NCBI GenBank assembly: GCA_020633205.1
Contig: JACKEB010000013.1
Span: forward strand, 744,001-808,000
Source of the DNA: Polyangiaceae bacterium
Lineage (GTDB): Bacteria > Myxococcota_A > Polyangia > Polyangiales > Polyangiaceae
Length of the DNA stretch: 64,000 nucleotides
Direction: 5' to 3'
The notes beneath the pieces are model-generated. The model saw nothing but the letters and a program-made list of their open reading frames with translations, made no database searches and was not told the DNA's origin. Of this stretch, positions 58,151 through 64,000 are shown piece by piece. The stretch's first letter is position 1; every line of letters begins with the position of its first letter. The translations under genes and the position numbers were made by a program.

Positions 58151-59502
58151 CGCTGCTCCGTGTCCGTGTCGCCCTCGAATAAGATCCGCGCGGCAAGAAT
58201 GTGCTTGCACGGGCCGCGCTGCCCCTGATGCTTCGCGAACCAGCGACAGGTACAGCGGTCCCCATCCTCGAGCAGGCGCACACGGTGTTGCACGTCGCTG
58301 CCTTCCACGACTGCCTCGCGCTGTGCTCCGTCGACGCGCACCTTGCCATCGCTGACTAGCGCCCGGGCGGCCTTGAGGCGCGGCTGGAGCGTTTCGACTT
58401 GGTGGAGGTCGAATGGGAGTTCCCTGTGGAAATAGACGCCGCGCGTGGCGTCAAAGCCGACTAGGCCGCGGCTCCCGAGCACGGCGAGGGCTGCCTCCAC
58501 GTCAGCGACTGGCCTGTCGAGCTCCTTAGCCAGCGCCGCTGCGTCGAGCTCCGACTGCCATTTCAGCTTGGCGCGGACGCTTGGGAGTGCGCCCTCCCAG
58601 TTGCTCCCGGCGAGTTGGCGCAGTGCCTGCCCCTCACCCGAGAATCCGCGATAGACCTCTGGGCTCAGCAACACTAACGCGCGGGTGCCTGCGCCGCTGA
58701 CCTCCCAGCCGCTCACGCCGGTATCTACGTCGACCCACACGTTCACTCGTTGACCGGGTGCCAAAACTGGCGCCAAGACACCCAGGCGATCCGTTCCCAT
58801 CACGGGGACTCCGTCTTTGGATTCACGCTGCGTGAGCCTCAGCTCGCGACCCGCGGGCACCACGAACACGCGACGCTTGGGACCGCCGTTCTTCGGAAGT
58901 GTGCGGAGGAAGCGCCGCAGCGTCAGGCCGTCGACCTCCAGCTTGTGTTGCAGTCGCGCCTGGTACGCCTGCACTTCCATGAAGCCTTTGAGCCAGCGTA
59001 GAGGTAGCTGAACCTTCTTTTCTACCGCGTTGCCCTCGGCGCGGATGAGCTTCACCTCATCGGCGCCCACTGCGAGCCGCACTTCTTCATCCGCGCGGAT
59101 CCGACCGAGCGCCGCGCGCATCGGTGAGTTGAAGTCGACGTTGGTGGTGCCACGCCCCTTGAGCCCATGCTCGAACGAGTCGTCTGCAGCGTCCACACGA
59201 GCATACACCCCACAACAAGAGCTAAAGCCCTCGAAGCGCACCACCTGGTCGGAACAAGTCACAACGGGGTCGAGTTGGCGCATGGCTCCTGGTAGATAAA
59301 AGCGACTGCGCACCACGTCCGAGAGCAGCAGCAGCATCTTCGCGAGCTCCTCGGGATGCTCCAGCTTGCCCTCGAAGAAGTACGGAGTTGCCGATTCATC
59401 GCCAGCGCTCCCGCTGGTTGCGAGGTGCAAGCCCCATCCGGGCTCGACGTGGGAGGCGAACGGGTAGCGGTAGACGTGCTCGAGTTGAGTCGCCGCGGAC
59501 AT
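58147..59502 (-). CDS. SWIM zinc-finger protein
   Basis: 451 aa from 59502. The C-terminal SWIM finger C-x-C-x(n)-C-x-H is intact in CTCRWFAKHQGQRGPCKHIL (about 418-437). The first 300 residues are beta-rich with a winged-helix-like segment (LDAAALAKELDRPVADVEAALAVLGSRGLVGFD). SWIM fingers bind DNA or protein. Coupled to DUF6493; related SWIM proteins in E. coli (YehQ) sit with MoxR ATPase and vWA genes, none of which is adjacent here. Confidence 0.85.
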   Translation of the reverse strand: MSAATQLEHVYRYPFASHVEPGWGLHLATSGSAGDESATPYFFEGKLEHPEELAKMLLLLSDVVRSRFYLPGAMRQLDPVVTCSDQVVRFEGFSSCCGVYARVDAADDSFEHGLKGRGTTNVDFNSPMRAALGRIRADEEVRLAVGADEVKLIRAEGNAVEKKVQLPLRWLKGFMEVQAYQARLQHKLEVDGLTLRRFLRTLPKNGGPKRRVFVVPAGRELRLTQRESKDGVPVMGTDRLGVLAPVLAPGQRVNVWVDVDTGVSGWEVSGAGTRALVLLSPEVYRGFSGEGQALRQLAGSNWEGALPSVRAKLKWQSELDAAALAKELDRPVADVEAALAVLGSRGLVGFDATRGVYFHRELPFDLHQVETLQPRLKAARALVSDGKVRVDGAQREAVVEGSDVQHRVRLLEDGDRCTCRWFAKHQGQRGPCKHILAARILFEGDTDTEQR

Positions 59503-59668
59503 GGCGCGATTCTACACGGAACTTGCGGCGCGTCCGGGCGGCTCAAGTTCGCATCGACCAGCGGTCGAAGCTCATCGATTGGAACGCTTCATCCGCGTGG
59601 CGGAAGCCCGCGCGTCTTCCCGACGCGATATAGATGGATGACCGAAGTGGAGAGGGCATTGGCGCGGT

Positions 59669-59767
59669 TCAAAGCCTGCCTTCGGCAACGAGCTGACGCT
59701 GGCGCTCTCGGTCCGCTTCCTTGCGGTCAAAGATCGCTTGGTCTTCTGGGATGAGCTTCTTTGCCAT
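59669..59767 (-). CDS. Possible 32-aa charged small protein
   Basis: ATG 59767 to TGA 59671. MAKKLIPEDQAIFDRKEADR and a QRQLVAEGRL end: amphipathic, highly charged helix. No convincing ribosome binding site. The surrounding 59503-59882 region (380 bases) has no other gene, only this candidate, so it is either a small protein or a remnant. Confidence 0.25.
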   Translation of the reverse strand: MAKKLIPEDQAIFDRKEADRERQRQLVAEGRL

Positions 59768-59882
59768 GGTCACCCGAGGTTAGCGCGTCTGTCACTGAAG
59801 TCCCGATTTCCTCGCGTTGGGACTTGTGAGAAGCGGGTTACCGAACCGGATGCTATCGTGGCGACGTGCGAGGGTGGTTGAT

Positions 59883-60491
59883 GTGTTAGAGGGACTCGAT
59901 GAGGTCGATTGGGGCGCGCTACGGCACGCCTATGGCAGCGCGGTAGACGTTCCAGCGCACTTGCGCATGCTTGCTTTCGGTGACGAGGCTGGTCAGCAAG
60001 AGGCTTTCGGAGAGCTCTTTTCTAGTGTCTGTCACCAGGGCACGGTGTACCCGGCTTCCGCCGCAGTGTTTCCGTTCCTGTATGAACTCTTGGAGTGCTC
60101 GGGCGCTTCCTTGCGGTCTTGGATCGCTCTCTTGATAGCGAGTATGGCCGAGGGTGAAACGTATCTCCGGGTCCACGCCTCGAATGAGGATGGAAAGGAA
60201 ACCTGGCGACGGATTCTGAGTGGGAGGGGGCAGAGCCTCGACGCCGAATTGGCCCGCGAGGCCGATGAGGTGGCGGCGGTTCGGGCGGCCGCCTCTCGAG
60301 GCTTGGAATCCCTCGCTCCATTCCTGTCGGATCCCGAACCGGAGCTGCGGAGGGTGATTTCGAGTGCCCTGATGTTCTACCCCGAGCACGCAGAGTGGTC
60401 GCGCGGCGCGCTCGAAGCGGCTCTCGAGCGTGAGACCGACGCTGATGTTCGAGAGACCATGCGCCTCACGCTCGCCGCTATCCCGGTGTAG
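59883..60491 (+). CDS. HEAT-repeat protein sharing the N-terminal domain of 16965-19082
   Basis: 202 aa from GTG 59883 (GAGG upstream; ATG 59850 would add 11 residues). DEVDWGALRHAYGSAVDVPAHLRML and CHQGTVYPASAAVFPFLYELLE form the same N-terminal domain as the 705-aa protein, followed by two or three HEAT pairs (AAVRAAASRGLESLAPFLSDPEPELRRVISSALMFYPEH). A short stand-alone version. Function unknown. Confidence 0.7.
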   Translation: MLEGLDEVDWGALRHAYGSAVDVPAHLRMLAFGDEAGQQEAFGELFSSVCHQGTVYPASAAVFPFLYELLECSGASLRSWIALLIASMAEGETYLRVHASNEDGKETWRRILSGRGQSLDAELAREADEVAAVRAAASRGLESLAPFLSDPEPELRRVISSALMFYPEHAEWSRGALEAALERETDADVRETMRLTLAAIPV

Positions 60492-60495
60492 GAGA

Positions 60496-62124
<1,629 letters not shown>

Positions 62125-62217
62125 GGCGACGCCTGGCATACCAAGTCTCCGGGCGCGGTGGTGTGGCAAAGCAGTGCCCTCGACTGCGCCGTGACTTTGG
62201 TTGGGGGAGAGGAGCGC

Positions 62218-63621
62218 TCAGCTCAACCCGAGCTGCGCTCCAAGGCGTTGCACTAGCTCGTGCGCCTCGGCGGCGTTTGGCACCCCGAGGTCGCGAGTGA
62301 GCGCACCGCTCAGATCTTGCGTTGCTGTGCTCAGTTCGTTGAACGCCAGCTTGCGCGCGCGCTCCACTTGGCTGCGTTCTTCGTCGCTCAGGCGCGGCTC
62401 GAGCCAGCGGGCCACACGCCAGGAGAGCGCGGCGTGACGGAGCTCGTCGACCGCGATCTCCCGCAGTGCTTGCTGCAAATCGGTGCTGGCGCGCTCGCTC
62501 TGCCAGAGCCCAACCAGCGCTGCGAAGGACTCCCGCACGCAGCCTTCGACCGCGTTTTCGAGGGCGACCTCGAACGCGTTGCGGAGCGGGACGTCTTCCA
62601 CTCGCACTTCGCCCACGGCGGTGTCGAAGTGTGCCGCGAGCTTTTCCATCGTCGCCGCGTGCCGCACCTCGTCCTGACGGGCGCGCTCCGCGTCCCTCAA
62701 TAGCTCGAGCGGTGCGCCCAGGGCTTCGAGTTCGCGACTCAGTCGCTCGAACGCGATCACTGCCGCACGCTCCAGCTGAGCGCAGTCTGCGAAGTACTTG
62801 CCGCGAGGATCTGCGTCTGCGTTCGCGCTGCGCACCACTCCTGCGCTCTGGCGGCCGACACACGCGGGGCTACTCGACTCGAGGGTCTTGCTCAGGACGT
62901 TGACGGCGCCGTCTGGCTTGACGTTCAGCTTGAAGCGATAGGTCGCGATGGGCTGACAGAAGGTCACGGTCTTCTTCGTGGTGAGCTCGAAGCCGTCAGC
63001 AGTCTGCTTCGCGTTGCTCTCCGCTTCGGAGCAGCTTTCCATGAAGTAGCCGTCGGCCCAGACCCACAGGATGGCTTCCCCAACCGTGTCGATGGGGCCC
63101 AGGAACTCCTTCAGATCTGCGGTGGTCGTCAACAGGCCGACCTCGTCTCCGCGGGTGTAGACGATCTGGCGACCGGGATCGAAGGGCGAGCCCGTGTTGG
63201 GGAAGCGAGTGTTCGACTTGAGCGCCGCGAGCGCGGCTTTGCATTGAGCCGGGTCCTTCGCGCCGGCGCACGGCGTGCCCACGCTCTCAAGGAGCGTGTT
63301 CTTGTCTCCGGGCATGAGCATGCCGAGGTAGTCCACGGGGACTGCCGGATGCAGGCCGGCAAGCACGCTGCGTTGGCCGCTCGGCAGGCAGGCTTCGCCT
63401 TGGGGCGTGGACTGAGGCGTGGTGGATTCAGGGGCCGGGGTGACGTTGGGAGGAGCCGCGCTTTCTGAAGTCGGCGGTTCGCTGAGCGACCCCTGAGGTT
63501 CGTTCGCACCCGCGGCAGTTCCCGGAGGCGTGGCGCTCCCGCCGCATCCACTGAGCCCCGCGCTGGCCAGGGTCAACCAAACGATGCGGCGTGCCAAGCG
63601 CTCGAATTCTAAGTCACTCAT
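62218..63621 (-). CDS. Lipoprotein with C-terminal ferritin-like domain
   Basis: 467 aa from ATG 63621. Lipobox LSGC (Cys 26), a Pro/Thr/Ser linker to about 75, then a Cys-containing middle part (CLPSGQRSV, TPCAGAKDPAQCKAAL). The last 180 residues are a four-helix ferritin-like bundle with two D-E-x-R-H-A motifs (ARQDEVRHAATMEKLA and AVDELRHAALSWRVARW) plus FERLSRELEAL, the di-iron ligands of ferritin-like proteins. Iron handling or oxidation at the envelope is a fair guess. Upstream gap 63622-63786 shows nothing clear. Confidence 0.75.
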   Translation of the reverse strand: MSDLEFERLARRIVWLTLASAGLSGCGGSATPPGTAAGANEPQGSLSEPPTSESAAPPNVTPAPESTTPQSTPQGEACLPSGQRSVLAGLHPAVPVDYLGMLMPGDKNTLLESVGTPCAGAKDPAQCKAALAALKSNTRFPNTGSPFDPGRQIVYTRGDEVGLLTTTADLKEFLGPIDTVGEAILWVWADGYFMESCSEAESNAKQTADGFELTTKKTVTFCQPIATYRFKLNVKPDGAVNVLSKTLESSSPACVGRQSAGVVRSANADADPRGKYFADCAQLERAAVIAFERLSRELEALGAPLELLRDAERARQDEVRHAATMEKLAAHFDTAVGEVRVEDVPLRNAFEVALENAVEGCVRESFAALVGLWQSERASTDLQQALREIAVDELRHAALSWRVARWLEPRLSDEERSQVERARKLAFNELSTATQDLSGALTRDLGVPNAAEAHELVQRLGAQLGLS

Positions 63622-63786
63622 GCTCCCTTGATACGGGGAAGGCTCGCACTTGGTCTAGCGTTGCGCGCGATATCAACTGCCTGCAAACGCTCGCTTTTTT
63701 TGCGGCGCGCGCTCATGACACGGAAGTACGATTCCGCAGTGCCCGGTTGAATATCCGTGTGGATCAGACGTCGCCTCCCGTGCCGG

Positions 63787-64000
63787 CTAGAGCCGCAGCT
63801 GCCACACGTGGACTTCTTTCTTGAGCGTCGTGATCAGCTTGTCGCCCTGGAGGGTGAGTAGGTTGTGAGCCTTCGGCCACTGACCAACGGCGACGCGGTC
63901 CCACTTGGGCGCCTTGAAGACTTCGAAGGCGTCAGCTTGGTTCAGCACGCGCGCGACGCTCACCAGCACCAGGTCGCCGGAGGCTGCGGCTTCCCGCGTG
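63787..64000 (-). CDS. C-terminal part of a protein cut by the window edge
   Basis: The leftward frame is open to base 64000, so the start lies outside. The visible 71 residues end FKAPKWDRVAVGQWPKAHNLLTLQGDKLITTLKKEVHVWQLRL, with beta-strand alternation like the last blade of a propeller (VHVWQL). Identity cannot be judged from this part. Confidence 0.6.
   Translation of the reverse strand, partial: TREAAASGDLVLVSVARVLNQADAFEVFKAPKWDRVAVGQWPKAHNLLTLQGDKLITTLKKEVHVWQLRL

Noticed and set aside
62165..62180. Sigma-54 promoter before pgi
   Set aside because: GGGCAC and TTGC halves have GG-N9-GC spacing, one base short.

Overview
This 64 kb window is chromosomal DNA of a high-GC (roughly 60-65 % by eye) myxobacterium, most likely of the Polyangiales/Sorangiineae side of Myxococcota. 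The evidence is a MYXO-CTERM-like tail on a VIT/vWA protein, many Sec or Tat lipoproteins whose lipobox is followed by a low-complexity Pro/Ser/Ala or Gly/Ser/Asn linker, a Cys-tailed (CorE-like) ECF sigma factor, sigma-54-type promoters, and many SMI1/HEAT/DUF immunity-like proteins. I found no rRNA, tRNA, CRISPR array, prophage or intact insertion sequence. Coding density is high, and no stretch above about 300 bases lacks a gene except 59503-59882, which holds at most a 32-codon ORF.

Layout. 0-12.9 kb: a RecF/SMC-like ATPase, a frameshifted Cys-rich protein, DUF4261, two paralogous beta-propeller lipoproteins (2740 and 9186), an ASCH protein, a divergent AraC regulator/outer-membrane protein pair, and an M61 peptidase lipoprotein. 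12.9-16.9 kb: a tightly coupled leftward operon (AtuA-like protein, 94-aa protein, double cupin, formyltransferase) of unknown pathway. 17-20.7 kb: a HEAT-repeat protein and an AbiE-type toxin-antitoxin locus whose toxin has lost its catalytic core but which keeps two matching operator repeats. 20.7-28.7 kb: MFS/LysR pair, CorE-like ECF sigma, RpoH, a methyltransferase, then an oxidative-stress block (Cu/Zn SOD, Bcp peroxiredoxin, soluble zinc anti-sigma plus ECF sigma) and an M35-like peptidase behind a textbook sigma-54 promoter. 29.6-37.5 kb: tandem PilZ genes, VIT/vWA protein with companion lipoprotein, Tat metallopeptidase-like lipoprotein with a leucine-rich-repeat protein, and dodecin. 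37.6-47.1 kb: an immunity-like three-gene operon, LysR plus two aldo/keto reductases, SMI1, and a histidine kinase coupled to a response regulator with an EAL domain. 47.1-64 kb: small lipoproteins, hemerythrin, a FGE-like protein coupled to a beta-helix lipoprotein, TetR, DUF6891, an Asp/Glu-racemase-fold protein, a SWIM/DUF6493 operon, HEAT protein, glucose-6-phosphate isomerase, and a ferritin-like lipoprotein.

Across the window a short G-rich word (core GGGGGTGAGG) occurs 16 times exactly, 8 on each strand, where about 0.5 is expected by base composition. It sits in intergenic DNA, at gene ends, in lipoprotein linkers and inside several genes in various frames, and nothing annotated explains it. 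A shared promoter pattern (CGTGTAACG, 17 bases, GTC) in front of bcp and in front of the anti-sigma/sigma operon suggests that this ECF factor drives itself and the peroxiredoxin.
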